Shown: positions 1-8,346 of the stretch, piece by piece
Numbering within the stretch: the first letter of the stretch is position 1
Layout of the letters: each line of letters opens with the position of its first letter
Source: Roseiarcus sp963813555
GTDB taxonomy: Bacteria; Pseudomonadota; Alphaproteobacteria; Rhizobiales; Beijerinckiaceae
NCBI GenBank assembly: GCA_963813555.1
Contig: CAWEZX010000016.1
Coordinates: 186,001-250,000 of the forward strand
DNA length: 64,000 bases
Direction: 5' to 3'
Notes under the pieces: generated by a model
Databases searched by the model: none
Seen by the model: only the letters and a program-made list of their open reading frames with translations
What the model was told of the DNA's origin: nothing
Made by a program: the position numbers and the translations under genes

Positions 1-556
1 CCTCAAGAACGGTTCTACGATTGGTATCCCATCGCCACCAGCCATTCTACTCCCCAACAGCGAAATCGTGACCCCGAGTATTGAGGATGCGGAGCGGCTG
101 CAAGGATTTGCGCCCGGTTGGACTAGACCTGCAGAGCGCGTCGGGCGTGCTTCCTATCGATGGGCGTTGGTCGGAAACGCGGTGACGAGGCCCGTGGCCG
201 CGTGGATTGGCAGGCGGCTGCAGCGGCCGGGCGCTTACGATTGCGCGAGGGACACGGTCGCGGTCGCAACAAATGATTGGCCGCGCGCCGCTCGCCTAGA
301 CGGCCGCATCCGCCGCGAGGTGCGCATATCTGATTTTCCCGCGTGGCGTCGCCGCAAACCTCTTCACGAGTTCCTCCAATATGAACCCCACCTGCTATCT
401 CAGCGGGCGACAGCGGGCTTTCTTTCGCGCATCGAAAGAAGCTCGCTTCGATTCGTGCCCGGATTTAAGGACCGCGTCCGCTCCCATTTAGAGCATGTTT
501 GCACGATTGACCGGTTTGTCGGCAGCAAGCGTGCAAGTTTGATCGCGGCCGAATGA
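1..556 (+). CDS. DNA (cytosine-5)-methyltransferase, C-terminal part (5' end outside window)
   Basis: The frame is open from base 2 and stops with TGA at 554-556, leaving about 184 C-terminal residues. Seen: the motif VIII-X region of C5 methyltransferases, with GIPSPPAI near the edge, then DAERLQGF, W, and LVGNAV followed by a conserved proline and WIG. The PCQ catalytic loop and AdoMet sites would lie upstream of the window. About 115 residues follow motif X, rich in basic residues and including PLHEFL and GFLSRIERS, a tail common in restriction-associated enzymes. The stop overlaps the vsr start as ATGA, so the two are probably translationally coupled. Inferred role: protective methylation of the site cut by the nuclease encoded two genes downstream. 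Confidence 0.92.
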   Translation, partial: LKNGSTIGIPSPPAILLPNSEIVTPSIEDAERLQGFAPGWTRPAERVGRASYRWALVGNAVTRPVAAWIGRRLQRPGAYDCARDTVAVATNDWPRAARLDGRIRREVRISDFPAWRRRKPLHEFLQYEPHLLSQRATAGFLSRIERSSLRFVPGFKDRVRSHLEHVCTIDRFVGSKRASLIAAE

Positions 557-975
557 AGCAGCTTCCCTACCTACCGCCCACGGACCGCGCGCGCTCCGAA
601 CTTATGAGTCGCGTACGGCAGCGCCGAACAAAGGCCGAGGACCAAGTGGCGACCACACTGCGGGGTCTGGATTTATTCTACCGGCGAAACGTCCGGTCGC
701 TTCCTGGATCGCCGGACTTTGCGAACAAGTCCCGTCTATGGGCTGTGCTCGTTAATGGTTGTTTCTGGCATCATCACGGTGGCTGCGCGCGCGCGACGGT
801 TCCGACCCGCAATAAAGAGTATTGGACAAAGAAGTTCTCAGAGAATCAAACTCGCGATGAGACGAAGAGGAAAATGCTGACGTCGATGGGTTTCAAGGTG
901 GTTGTCATCTGGGAGTGCGAGGCGATGCATCCGCAAACAGCGCGGAGACGGCTCCGCAACTTGCGGAAGCGATGA
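553..975 (+). CDS. vsr: Very short patch repair endonuclease (Vsr)
   Basis: The 140-residue product has the Vsr family layout: MSRVRQRRTKAEDQVATTL near the N-terminus, then SPDF, the LVNGCFWHHH block, a cysteine and P.RN..YW, then N..RD and a final VVVIWECE. Vsr nicks 5' of the T in T:G mismatches formed when 5-methylcytosine deaminates, so it limits mutation at the sites methylated by the upstream enzyme. Full length for the family. Its ATG overlaps the methyltransferase stop and its own TGA overlaps the next ATG, so three genes are read as one coupled unit. Confidence 0.95.
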   Translation: MKQLPYLPPTDRARSELMSRVRQRRTKAEDQVATTLRGLDLFYRRNVRSLPGSPDFANKSRLWAVLVNGCFWHHHGGCARATVPTRNKEYWTKKFSENQTRDETKRKMLTSMGFKVVVIWECEAMHPQTARRRLRNLRKR

Positions 976-1802
976 GTTCCATGGCGAAGGGACGAAGGGT
1001 TCTCGTGCCTGTCGCTCGCTTCACGACCGACCTCAAATCGTTGTTGGAGGATCGTATCGACAAAGAGCTGACGTTTGCCGGCGATCGCGATTTGGTTGCG
1101 GCGAGTTCCGCGACAGAAAAGAAGAACTATGCCGAGAGGTTATCACGTGCCCTGTCGCAGCGCTTCGCCGACGCGCTGCGAGCATTATTCGATGGAATCC
1201 TACCGAACGCTGAAGGTATTGGGCAAGAATTGAGAGCGCGGACGGGCAAGGGATTGAAGAAATTGGACGTCAATTATTCGACTGTCGACAGCGGGCTCGG
1301 GCTCGGAGTATCGATCAAGACGATCAATTTTCGCGACGCGAAGTCGAGGCGATATACCAAAAACTATACACGTGTCGACAACGAGCTTCGTGCCGAAGCG
1401 GCAGATTATCATGAACGACAACCATACGCTGTTCTCTGCGCGGTTGTATTCTTGCCGCTGGATGCCTGTGATGACGGACGCGGGAGGACACCCTCAAGTT
1501 TCGGCCAAGCGATCCAAATTTTTCGACATAGAGCTGGACGCGAAAAGCCAGTCGACGACCCTACTCTCTTCGAACGCATCTTGGTCGGACTTTATGACAC
1601 CGAGGCCGTTAGTTTTGGCCGCGTTTCTTACTTCGACGTCATCGACACTCCGCCACGAACGGGTCAACCCCGGACGTTGAAGACATTCAGTGAGGCAATA
1701 AACTCGGTAGTTGATGCTTACGACAGCCGAAATAAGATCAAGTTCAAGTGGGCTGATGGCGAGACCGAAATTGTGCCGAAACTCCCACTCGAAGTCGGAT
1801 GA
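972..1802 (+). CDS. Putative type II restriction endonuclease (PD-(D/E)XK-like)
   Basis: The start is taken as the ATG at 972, which overlaps the vsr stop as ATGA and gives 276 residues; an upstream start at 915 would run far into vsr. No named family is recognised with certainty. Residues 99-117 read as a possible PD-(D/E)XK core: an acidic residue (D99 or D106), a GLGLG turn and VSIKT, with S114 and K116 in the E/S-x-K position. A conserved-looking block RYTKNYTRVDNELRAEA follows, then DYHERQPYAVL. Position behind a C5 methyltransferase and Vsr is the main reason for the call. It could instead be another protein of the same defence operon. Confidence 0.6.
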   Translation: MSSMAKGRRVLVPVARFTTDLKSLLEDRIDKELTFAGDRDLVAASSATEKKNYAERLSRALSQRFADALRALFDGILPNAEGIGQELRARTGKGLKKLDVNYSTVDSGLGLGVSIKTINFRDAKSRRYTKNYTRVDNELRAEAADYHERQPYAVLCAVVFLPLDACDDGRGRTPSSFGQAIQIFRHRAGREKPVDDPTLFERILVGLYDTEAVSFGRVSYFDVIDTPPRTGQPRTLKTFSEAINSVVDAYDSRNKIKFKWADGETEIVPKLPLEVG

Positions 1803-2005
1803 CAACGAAGACGAATAGATCTTATCGCACTGTCCTCCTTCGCTCGCCGCGACATCCGATCTATTGTATAGCACGCGTTTTCTGTTTTAGCAGATCAAAT
1901 CGCCCATAGTTCGGATCGGCCAGCGTTCCGGCGGTTCGGGTCCAAACGCGCCATGCCTATAGGGGCGCGACCGCGCCCAAGAGCCTGAGCTGGGTCAAAA
2001 TCCAA

Positions 2006-2848
2006 TCAGCCTGAACTGGTTTCGACCCCAGGCGCGTTGATCGGAGGCGGTGTGGTTCCCAAGACCGTCACGCTCTTCAGCTGCACCCCGGAAGCGCGGA
2101 ATGCGGCGATGTCATTGGCGCTCATGTGCGGCGACAACGCCTCGTCGGGTAAGACAATCGGTTGGACCTTCGCGTTTCTCACACCCTCGAAGCCGGCGGC
2201 CTTGATCAATGCGAGATACTCGGTCTCTGGGAGCGCGCCGGCGATGCAGCCGATATAAAGCGCCGCCGCCTCCCGCACGCCTTCGGGCAACGGACCTGTC
2301 GCGACAATATCGGAAACGCAAAACCGACCGCCGGGCCGCAGCACCCGGAACATCTCGACGAAGGCGGGCGCTTTGTTGGGTAGAAGGTTCAGCACACAGT
2401 TGCTGATGATCACGTCGATACTGCTGCTTTCGACCGGGAGATGCTCAATCTCGCCAAGCCGGAACTCGACATTTTGGAGCCCCAGTTTTTGCGCATTCGC
2501 CCGGGCGCGCGTGATCATGTCCGGCGTCATATCAACACCGATCACGCGACCGTCTGCGCCAATTTCATGGCGTGCAATGAACACATCGTTGCCCGCGCCT
2601 GAGCCGAGGTCGAGCACGGTTTCCCCCGGTTTCAACGCGGCATGTTGCGTCGGCACGCCGCAGCCGAGATTGAGGTCCGCTTCTGGTAAGTGGCCCGCCA
2701 CAGATGCGTAGGCGTCGCCGATCATATTCAGCCCGTCAGGGGCCACCTCAGGCCCGCAACAACTTGGCGAGCAACAGCTTCCCGCTTCCCGCGCGATGGC
2801 GCCGTACCGCTCCCGCACCAGGGTCCGAACTTCGTCGTCGCCATCCAT
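2006..2848 (-). CDS. arsM: Arsenite S-adenosylmethionine methyltransferase (ArsM)
   Basis: This 280-residue protein methylates As(III) to mono-, di- and trimethyl arsenicals in the cytoplasm. The Rossmann motif VLDLGSGAGND lies near residues 78-88 and GVDMTPDMI near 104-112. Cysteines at about 63 (LGCG), 151 (SNCVLN) and 201 (IGCIAGA) match the three cysteines that bind As(III) in characterised ArsM proteins. An N-terminal CC...CC group (25, 26, 30, 31) is also present, as in many bacterial ArsM. It lies 143 bases downstream of aioA on the same strand and could be the last gene of the aio transcript. It would compete with the oxidase for the same substrate, though in the cytoplasm rather than the periplasm. 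Confidence 0.95.
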   Translation of the reverse strand: MDGDDEVRTLVRERYGAIAREAGSCCSPSCCGPEVAPDGLNMIGDAYASVAGHLPEADLNLGCGVPTQHAALKPGETVLDLGSGAGNDVFIARHEIGADGRVIGVDMTPDMITRARANAQKLGLQNVEFRLGEIEHLPVESSSIDVIISNCVLNLLPNKAPAFVEMFRVLRPGGRFCVSDIVATGPLPEGVREAAALYIGCIAGALPETEYLALIKAAGFEGVRNAKVQPIVLPDEALSPHMSANDIAAFRASGVQLKSVTVLGTTPPPINAPGVETSSG

Positions 2849-2991
2849 AGCTGCCTCCGATCGGTGACCGACACGCGAATATAAGTGATTGCACGCCCAA
2901 ATGGGTCAATCAGCGACGCCATCTCCCATTCGACGCCGACGGCTCGGGCGAAATTTCGACCGAGCCGATATTGACAAAGGCCGGGTTTCCG

Positions 2992-5451
2992 TCAGACGCG
3001 GAATTCCCACGACTTGAAAGATATGCCCCGCGCGCCGCCGGGCGCGGAGGCGAGCTTGCGGATGTCGCCCCACGTCTGCTTGTAGTTGGGAATGATCAGT
3101 TCGTTGACGCCCGGCGAAACTACGTTGCCCTGCACGCCCATCGGATTGGCGAACAGCATGAAGGCCTGCTTGCGCCTGGCGGTCGGTGTTGGATAAGCCA
3201 TCGCCTGCGTCGCGCCGTTCTCATTGTGGACTTCCACAAGGTCGCCCTCGGAAAGGCCGAGCTCCTTCATGTCGTCCGGGTTCATCTGGATAAACGGATA
3301 GGGCCAGCGATCCATGACGAACTCGCTTTGCTGGTCGAGATAAAGGCTCTGCCAAACGTGGTTGGCGCGGCCATTGTTGATGAGGAAGGCGAATTTCTTT
3401 GATTCCTCCTCCTTGCCGGGGGCCTCGAGCCCGCGCCATTGCGTGGCCATGAAGGTCGCCTTGCCGTCTTTCGAGTTGAATTTGCCGTCGGCAAAAAGAC
3501 GCTTCGTGCCGATCAGCTTGCCGCCCTCAAAGCCGGTCGCGGGCTCCTGGACTCCGTTCGTCCCCGCCGCGCGCAGCCGTTCATAGGTGACGAATTCGCC
3601 GCCTTTGGCGTGGAGGTGATAACCGTCCATGAACGCGTCTTCCTCGGTCTTCCAATCGAAGCCCTTGAACTTGTCGGCGACGTCCGCCTTGCCCATTTCG
3701 CGGAACACGCGCTCGAGGTTGTTGGCGATCCGCGCCGCAATAAGGCAATCGGGCATGGATTGGCCGGGCGGGTCCATATAGCGCTCGGTCAAGCGCAGCC
3801 GGCGTTCGCCGTTCATCGAGGTGAGATTCATCTCGCCCTCGGTCGCGCCCGGCAGCCAGACATGGCACGCTTGGCCGATCTTCGTTGGCACGATATCGAC
3901 GTCGACTGCGAACAGGCCACCCTTCTTGATCGCGCCGAGTATCGCATCGACCTGCGCTTTGCGATCGCCGTAAGGCACGGCGGACATGGCGTCCTTAACG
4001 ATGTCGGTTCGCTTCTTGTAGTTCTGCTTGAAATTATCGGCGTTGAGAGTGGTCTTGTAATGATCGCAGGCCCAGATGTGGTGCACGCCGCCCTTGCCCT
4101 CGAGCAACAGCTTATCGATGTACGGCGCCGGCCGCGGCCCGGGATAGTCGGGCCGCACGTAGCCCTCCTGGTGGCCGCCCATGCGCACGCAGCCGCCGCC
4201 GGGACGCCCGACGTTGCCGGTGGCGAGCGCAACATTCACGTAAGCGCCGTTGGTGCGGTAATTGTCGTTTCCCCAGATCAGGCCTTTCTCGTAAGCGAAC
4301 ATCGTCCGCCGTCGCGCGCCGCCGTCCTTCGGCTCTGCGATCCATTCCGCCGACTTGCGGATGTCATCGACGCTGAGGCCGGTGATCTTGGCGGCGTCCT
4401 CCAGGTTGGTCTTGTTGGCCGCCACCGTCTTCTCGAAATCCTTGGTCGAGGCGGCGATGAAATCCTTGTCGGTCCAGCCCTTGTCGGCAAGGTAGGTGAG
4501 CCAGGCGTTGAACAGCGCCAGGTCCGTCCCCGAGTTGATGGATAGGTGCAACACGTTGTCCTTGCCGGCCTCGAACTCGCAGGCGTTGACCGTGACCGTG
4601 CGCCGCGGGTCGACGAAGATGATCCGCGCCGGCGGATGCGGCTCATCGGGCATCAGCTTCTTTTTCTTGTCGAGCGTCCCTCCCTGAAGGTTCGGAATCC
4701 AATGGTTGAGGAAATAGTTGGTCTGCGTTTCCAACGCGTTGGTGCCGACCGCGACAATCGTATCGGCGAGTTCCGCGTCCTCGTAGCAATTGTTGAGTTC
4801 GCCCACCCCCATGTCGCGCGTCGCGTGCACCTCGGAATTATAGGCCGGGCGGTTGTGGATGCGGATATTCTTGATCTTCATCGCCCCGAAATAGAGCTTG
4901 CCCGTGCCCCAGGTGTTTTCGTAGCCGCCGCCGGCGCCGCCATGATCGAAAGCCGAGACGAACAGGCCGTCCTCGCCTTGTTCGTCGATGACCGCAGCCG
5001 TTACGCGTGCGACCAGATCGAGCGCGTCGTCCCAACTGGTCGGCTGCATCTGGCCGTAGCGCCACACCATGGGCTCGGTGAGGCGCTGCTGCTGGGTCGA
5101 GCGGGCCGCGGAAAAGGATTCTTCGGCCATGCGGGCCCCGCGAATCGAGGCGAGCCCTGAGTTTACGACGCAACTGGGATCGGGCTTGATGACGAGGTGA
5201 ACGTCTCTCCCGTCCTGCTTGACGATGTTGTACATCGACGGAGCGTACCAGTTCGGCGTCATCGCCGATTGCTGTTTCGAAAGATCGACGCCGAACTTGT
5301 TCTGGCTGGGGTTCGTACCCCCTTGCTCATTCACGTTCCAAGTGTAGGCGTGGTAGCCACAGCCGACGATGCAGAACTGGCAGACGACGTTATGCTCCTT
5401 GGCGTCCGCTGGGATGATCGGGAGACGGCCGATATGGCGCTTGAATGTCAT
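2992..5451 (-). CDS. aioA: Arsenite oxidase large (molybdopterin) subunit AioA
   Basis: The 819-residue protein is the catalytic subunit of periplasmic arsenite oxidase, oxidising As(III) to As(V) at a bis-MGD molybdenum centre. Seen: N-terminal C24-x2-C27-x3-C31 (VVCQFCIVGCGYH), the ligand set of the 3Fe-4S cluster, and AioA landmarks such as GGYENTWGTGKLYF, RPAYNSEVHATRDMG, VDPRRTVT, NGRANHVWQ and FANPMGVQGN. It has no signal peptide of its own, as expected, because it is exported in complex with the Tat-targeted small subunit. Length is normal. It follows aioB with a 3-base gap. Electrons would pass through the AioB Rieske cluster to a c-type cytochrome or azurin not encoded here. Confidence 0.97.
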   Translation of the reverse strand: MTFKRHIGRLPIIPADAKEHNVVCQFCIVGCGYHAYTWNVNEQGGTNPSQNKFGVDLSKQQSAMTPNWYAPSMYNIVKQDGRDVHLVIKPDPSCVVNSGLASIRGARMAEESFSAARSTQQQRLTEPMVWRYGQMQPTSWDDALDLVARVTAAVIDEQGEDGLFVSAFDHGGAGGGYENTWGTGKLYFGAMKIKNIRIHNRPAYNSEVHATRDMGVGELNNCYEDAELADTIVAVGTNALETQTNYFLNHWIPNLQGGTLDKKKKLMPDEPHPPARIIFVDPRRTVTVNACEFEAGKDNVLHLSINSGTDLALFNAWLTYLADKGWTDKDFIAASTKDFEKTVAANKTNLEDAAKITGLSVDDIRKSAEWIAEPKDGGARRRTMFAYEKGLIWGNDNYRTNGAYVNVALATGNVGRPGGGCVRMGGHQEGYVRPDYPGPRPAPYIDKLLLEGKGGVHHIWACDHYKTTLNADNFKQNYKKRTDIVKDAMSAVPYGDRKAQVDAILGAIKKGGLFAVDVDIVPTKIGQACHVWLPGATEGEMNLTSMNGERRLRLTERYMDPPGQSMPDCLIAARIANNLERVFREMGKADVADKFKGFDWKTEEDAFMDGYHLHAKGGEFVTYERLRAAGTNGVQEPATGFEGGKLIGTKRLFADGKFNSKDGKATFMATQWRGLEAPGKEEESKKFAFLINNGRANHVWQSLYLDQQSEFVMDRWPYPFIQMNPDDMKELGLSEGDLVEVHNENGATQAMAYPTPTARRKQAFMLFANPMGVQGNVVSPGVNELIIPNYKQTWGDIRKLASAPGGARGISFKSWEFRV

Positions 5452-5454
5452 GGC

Positions 5455-5985
5455 TCAGGCCTCCAAAACGTTCGACAGACGGCCGTACAGCAGCTCGTCT
5501 AGGCCCTCGGCGTAAATGTCACCCTTGGCGTCGACCCGCAGTTGATATTGGGCAAGGTTCGCCGTCGCGTGTCCCCAGATTTCCTGGCCGCCGTTTTCGC
5601 AGTCGAAACGCGAGTAATGGCCGGGGCAATTCAAGGTCTTGTCGGAAGGGTTGTAAGAGAGGGGAAAGCCCTTGTGCGGGCATGTGGTCGTAAAGCCGAC
5701 AACGTCGCTTTCCGGACCGACCCCGCCGGGAACCTTGCTGCCCAGTTTCAGCAACACGCCGGGGGCGTTGGCGTCGGGATATGCGACTTGCAAGGGCTCG
5801 TTGAGCTTGAGGTCGCTCAGATTGGCGAGGCGGTTCGACGGATATTGAACGCGCGCCAGCGGCGCGGCCGCGGCCTCGGCTCTTTGCGGAACGACGGTTG
5901 CTGCGGCGGCGCCGGCTGCCGCCACGCCCGCTCCGGACAAAAACCAACGACGGCCGAGATCGACTTTGCGATCACACCTACCCAT
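5455..5985 (-). CDS. aioB: Arsenite oxidase small (Rieske) subunit AioB
   Basis: The 176-residue Rieske 2Fe-2S subunit starts with a twin-arginine signal: RRWFLSG at residues 12-18, then an alanine-rich hydrophobic stretch and a QRAEA cleavage area near 34-38. The cluster ligands are visible as C102-P-H104-K-G and C120-P-G-H123. The protein passes electrons from AioA and carries the complex through the Tat pathway. It is the first gene of the minus-strand unit aioB-aioA-arsM and lies back to back with arsR across 140 bases. No aioX, aioS or aioR is present in the visible flank, so the usual two-component control of aio operons is not seen here. Confidence 0.95.
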   Translation of the reverse strand: MGRCDRKVDLGRRWFLSGAGVAAAGAAAATVVPQRAEAAAAPLARVQYPSNRLANLSDLKLNEPLQVAYPDANAPGVLLKLGSKVPGGVGPESDVVGFTTTCPHKGFPLSYNPSDKTLNCPGHYSRFDCENGGQEIWGHATANLAQYQLRVDAKGDIYAEGLDELLYGRLSNVLEA

Positions 5986-6082
5986 GCGTTTCCTCCATCA
6001 TCTATTATTGTCTCGCGCCGCCGATTTTTATGGCGAACGCGGGAACGCGAAGGTGCAGGCTGGTCCTGGCGCTGCGCTGTTG

Positions 6083-6107
6083 CAGATGTCATGCATCTGT
6101 TACAGAT
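6083..6107. promoter_or_regulatory. Candidate ArsR operator: overlapping inverted repeats between aioB and arsR
   Basis: Three related half-sites overlap: CAGATG (6083-6088), CATCTG (6094-6099) and ACAGAT (6102-6107). The first two form a 6-bp inverted repeat with a 5-base spacer. ATCTGT-T-ACAGAT at 6095-6107 is a perfect inverted repeat with one central base. They sit 19 bases before the arsR start in the 140-base divergent promoter. ArsR proteins bind short imperfect dyads near their own promoter, so autoregulation and shared control of aioBA are inferred. Binding itself is not shown. Confidence 0.5.
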
Positions 6108-6125
6108 TTCTAGGATTATCGAACA

Positions 6126-6488
6126 ATGGAAGAAAAGCAAGCCCTTTCCTGTCTGTCAGCCCTCGCCCATGAGACGCGGCTCGCGGTTTTCCGCTTGCTG
6201 GTGCAGCAGGGGCCAGAGGGCATGCCCGCTGGCGAAATTGCGCTTCGCCTGTCCGTGCCGTCGCCGACGCTGTCGTTCCACCTCAAGGAATTGGAGCGCG
6301 CGGGGCTGATCCGGGCGACGCGCCAGCAGCGCCAGATCCTCTACGCAACCGATTATCCCGGCATGCGCGGCCTGATCGATTTTATCATGCGCGACTGCTG
6401 CCAGGGACACCCCGAGCTATGCGGCGGAGCGAATGCGCCCGCCTGCGACGACGCCGCTCAATGCGGCAAGGAGGCCGCCAATGTCTGA
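6126..6488 (+). CDS. arsR: ArsR family arsenite-responsive repressor
   Basis: The 120-residue winged-helix repressor has the SmtB/ArsR helix-turn-helix around residues 34-60 (MPAGEIALRLSVPSPTLSFHLKELE). The sensing cysteines are C-terminal: C91, C92 and C99 in DCCQGHPELC, like the Acidithiobacillus-type As(III) site rather than the CVC site of plasmid R773 ArsR. Further cysteines lie at the very C-terminus. As(III) binding is expected to release the operator. It heads the plus-strand ars unit and diverges from aioB, with candidate operators just upstream. The next gene starts inside its last codons (ATGTCTGA, 8-base overlap). Confidence 0.93.
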   Translation: MEEKQALSCLSALAHETRLAVFRLLVQQGPEGMPAGEIALRLSVPSPTLSFHLKELERAGLIRATRQQRQILYATDYPGMRGLIDFIMRDCCQGHPELCGGANAPACDDAAQCGKEAANV

Positions 6489-7008
6489 TCGCGTCTACAA
6501 CGTGCTGTTCCTCTGCACCGGCAACTCGGCCCGTTCGATCATGGCCGAAGGCATTTTGCGAAAGGAGGGAGCAGGGCGCTTCAACGCGTATTCCGCCGGA
6601 AGCCATCCCAAAGGGGCAGTGAACCCCCTCGCGATCAAGATGCTGGAGGAGTTCAAGTACCCGACAGACGGTTATCGCTCGAAACCGTGGGACGAGTTTG
6701 CGGCGCCCGGCGCGCCTGAGATGGATTTCGTCTTCACCGTCTGCGACAGCGCGGCTGGCGAAGCTTGTCCGGTCTGGCCGGGCCAGCCGATGACGGCGCA
6801 TTGGGGGATCGAAGATCCAGCGGCGGTCGAAGGCACGCCCATTCAGAAAGAAGCCGCGTTCGTGACCGCGTTCAGGTATCTGCGCAACCGCATCACAGTC
6901 TTCACAGCGCTGCCGCTGCGAAGCATCAGCGAGATGGCCCTCAGCGCCAAATTGCATCAGATCGGCCAGATGGAAGGCGCGACGTCGCTCGCCAAGAAGG
7001 CCGGCTGA
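6481..7008 (+). CDS. arsC: Arsenate reductase, low-molecular-weight tyrosine phosphatase type
   Basis: This cytoplasmic enzyme reduces As(V) to As(III). The start is the ATG at 6481, overlapping the arsR stop; 175 residues. The P-loop C12-TGNSA-R18-S is the CX5R signature of the LMW-PTP fold. The later VCDSAAGEACPVWPG and HWGIEDPAAVEG blocks are typical of thioredoxin- or mycothiol-independent rhizobial ArsC1-like proteins, with a second cysteine available for the disulfide relay. It lies between arsR and aqpS, so its product could be handed to the channel for export. A second, unrelated arsenate reductase lies two genes downstream. Confidence 0.9.
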   Translation: MSDRVYNVLFLCTGNSARSIMAEGILRKEGAGRFNAYSAGSHPKGAVNPLAIKMLEEFKYPTDGYRSKPWDEFAAPGAPEMDFVFTVCDSAAGEACPVWPGQPMTAHWGIEDPAAVEGTPIQKEAAFVTAFRYLRNRITVFTALPLRSISEMALSAKLHQIGQMEGATSLAKKAG

Positions 7009-7010
7009 GC

Positions 7011-7709
7011 GTGGCCTTCGATCTCCCCCGCCGGTTGACGGCGGAAGCGCTCGGGACCGCGCTGCTGGTGGCAACCGTCGTCGGTTCCGGCGTCATGGCC
7101 GTAAACCTCAGCCATGACGTCGGAATTCAGCTGCTTGGAAACACCTTGCCGACCGGAGCGATTCTGGTCGTGCTCATCACCATCCTCGGCCCGATTTCCG
7201 GGGCGCATTTCAACCCGGCGGTGTCGCTGGTCTTCGCGCTTAAGCGCGACATGATCGCGCGCGACGCTGGGCTTTACGTCCTCGCCCAAATTGCCGGCGG
7301 CGTCCTCGGAACGATCGTCGCCCATCTGATGTTCGCGCTGCCGCTCGTCGACCTCTCTGAGAAGGCGCGCACGGGGCCGTCGCAATGGTTCGCGGAATGG
7401 GTGGCGACCTTCGGCCTCGTCGCGACGATCCTCGCCGGCATCCGGTTCGAACGATCGGCTGTGCCCTGGCTGGTCGGACTTTACATCACGGCCGCCTATT
7501 GGTTCACCGCCTCCACTTCCTTCGCCAACCCCGCGGTGGCGATCGCGCGGTCCCTCACCAACACCTTTTCCGGGATCCGACCGATCGACGTGCCGGGCTT
7601 CATCGCTGCGCAATTGCTCGGAGCAGTCTGCGCTCTCGTGCTGATGAACTGGCTAACGCGCGAGCAAGTCGATCCGTCCGATCCGTTGAAAGCTGAGGCC
7701 CGCTTATGA
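7011..7709 (+). CDS. aqpS: Aquaglyceroporin (MIP family), AqpS-like As(III) channel
   Basis: A GTG start at 7011, two bases after the previous stop, gives 232 residues; a longer frame exists upstream but runs through arsC. Two NPA half-helix motifs are seen at 68-70 (HFNPAVS) and 173-175 (FANPAVA) among six hydrophobic segments, with an arginine at 180 in the selectivity position. MIP channels conduct uncharged As(OH)3. In Sinorhizobium meliloti, AqpS replaces an efflux pump in an arsR-aqpS-arsC-arsH operon, and the arrangement here is similar. No ArsB or Acr3 gene is in the island, which supports a channel-based exit route for As(III) formed by the reductases. Confidence 0.9.
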   Translation: MAFDLPRRLTAEALGTALLVATVVGSGVMAVNLSHDVGIQLLGNTLPTGAILVVLITILGPISGAHFNPAVSLVFALKRDMIARDAGLYVLAQIAGGVLGTIVAHLMFALPLVDLSEKARTGPSQWFAEWVATFGLVATILAGIRFERSAVPWLVGLYITAAYWFTASTSFANPAVAIARSLTNTFSGIRPIDVPGFIAAQLLGAVCALVLMNWLTREQVDPSDPLKAEARL

Positions 7710-8128
7710 CGATCAGGATCTATCACAACCCGAACTGCGGCACGTCGCGCAACACCCTGGCGATGATCCGGCAAAGCGGCGAAGAGCCTGTCGTCATCGA
7801 ATACCTGAAGACGCCGCCTACTCGCGCGAAGTTGGTCGAGTTGATCGCCGCCATGGGCATTCCCGTGCGCGCTTTGCTACGCGAGAAGGGCACGCCCTAT
7901 ACGGAACTCGGCCTCGGCGACCCAAAGTGGACAGATGACGAGTTGCTCGATTTCATGCTGGCGCAACCGATCCTGATCAATCGCCCGATCGTCGAGACGC
8001 CGAAAGGCGTCCGGCTCTGCCGCCCCTCGGAGAAAGTGCTTGACCTCCTGCCGAACCCCAACATCGGACGATTTGTGAAGGAGGACGGGGAAGTCGTCGG
8101 AGGAAGCCCCACGAAACGTTCGAAGTGA
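7706..8128 (+). CDS. arsC: Arsenate reductase, glutaredoxin-dependent type
   Basis: The 140-residue protein belongs to the ArsC/Spx fold family. C11 lies in HNPNCGTSRN, the catalytic site that binds arsenate and is reduced by glutathione and glutaredoxin. The block LREKGTPY and the segment LINRPIVETPKGVRLCRP carry the expected arginines. It starts inside the aqpS stop (ATGA), so translation is coupled. It differs in fold and electron donor from the LMW-type enzyme upstream, giving the island two independent As(V) reduction routes. No strong hairpin with a T-run was found in the next 200 bases. Confidence 0.93.
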   Translation: MTIRIYHNPNCGTSRNTLAMIRQSGEEPVVIEYLKTPPTRAKLVELIAAMGIPVRALLREKGTPYTELGLGDPKWTDDELLDFMLAQPILINRPIVETPKGVRLCRPSEKVLDLLPNPNIGRFVKEDGEVVGGSPTKRSK

Positions 8129-8346
8129 CGGCGCTTGGGCGGTGTCATTCCCGCACCAGCGCTATCGCGTCCCAAGGCCGGCGTCCTCCGCCGAAAGCGC
8201 GGGCAGGCCAGCCTGCCGCTTCGAAGATCCGCATGATAGCCTTGGAGCGGAGGAAAGCCCATCACGGAAAAAACCACCCGCCTGGCCTCGTGGCGCCGTA
8301 GTCTGTAATATTCCATAGGTCAACGCGCTGACGAGAAGGGGCTCAC

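Noticed and set aside
3439..4545. Long open frame antisense to aioA (368 codons)
   Set aside because: It has no recognisable motifs, and its composition is the expected complement of a GC-rich gene. aioA is certain.
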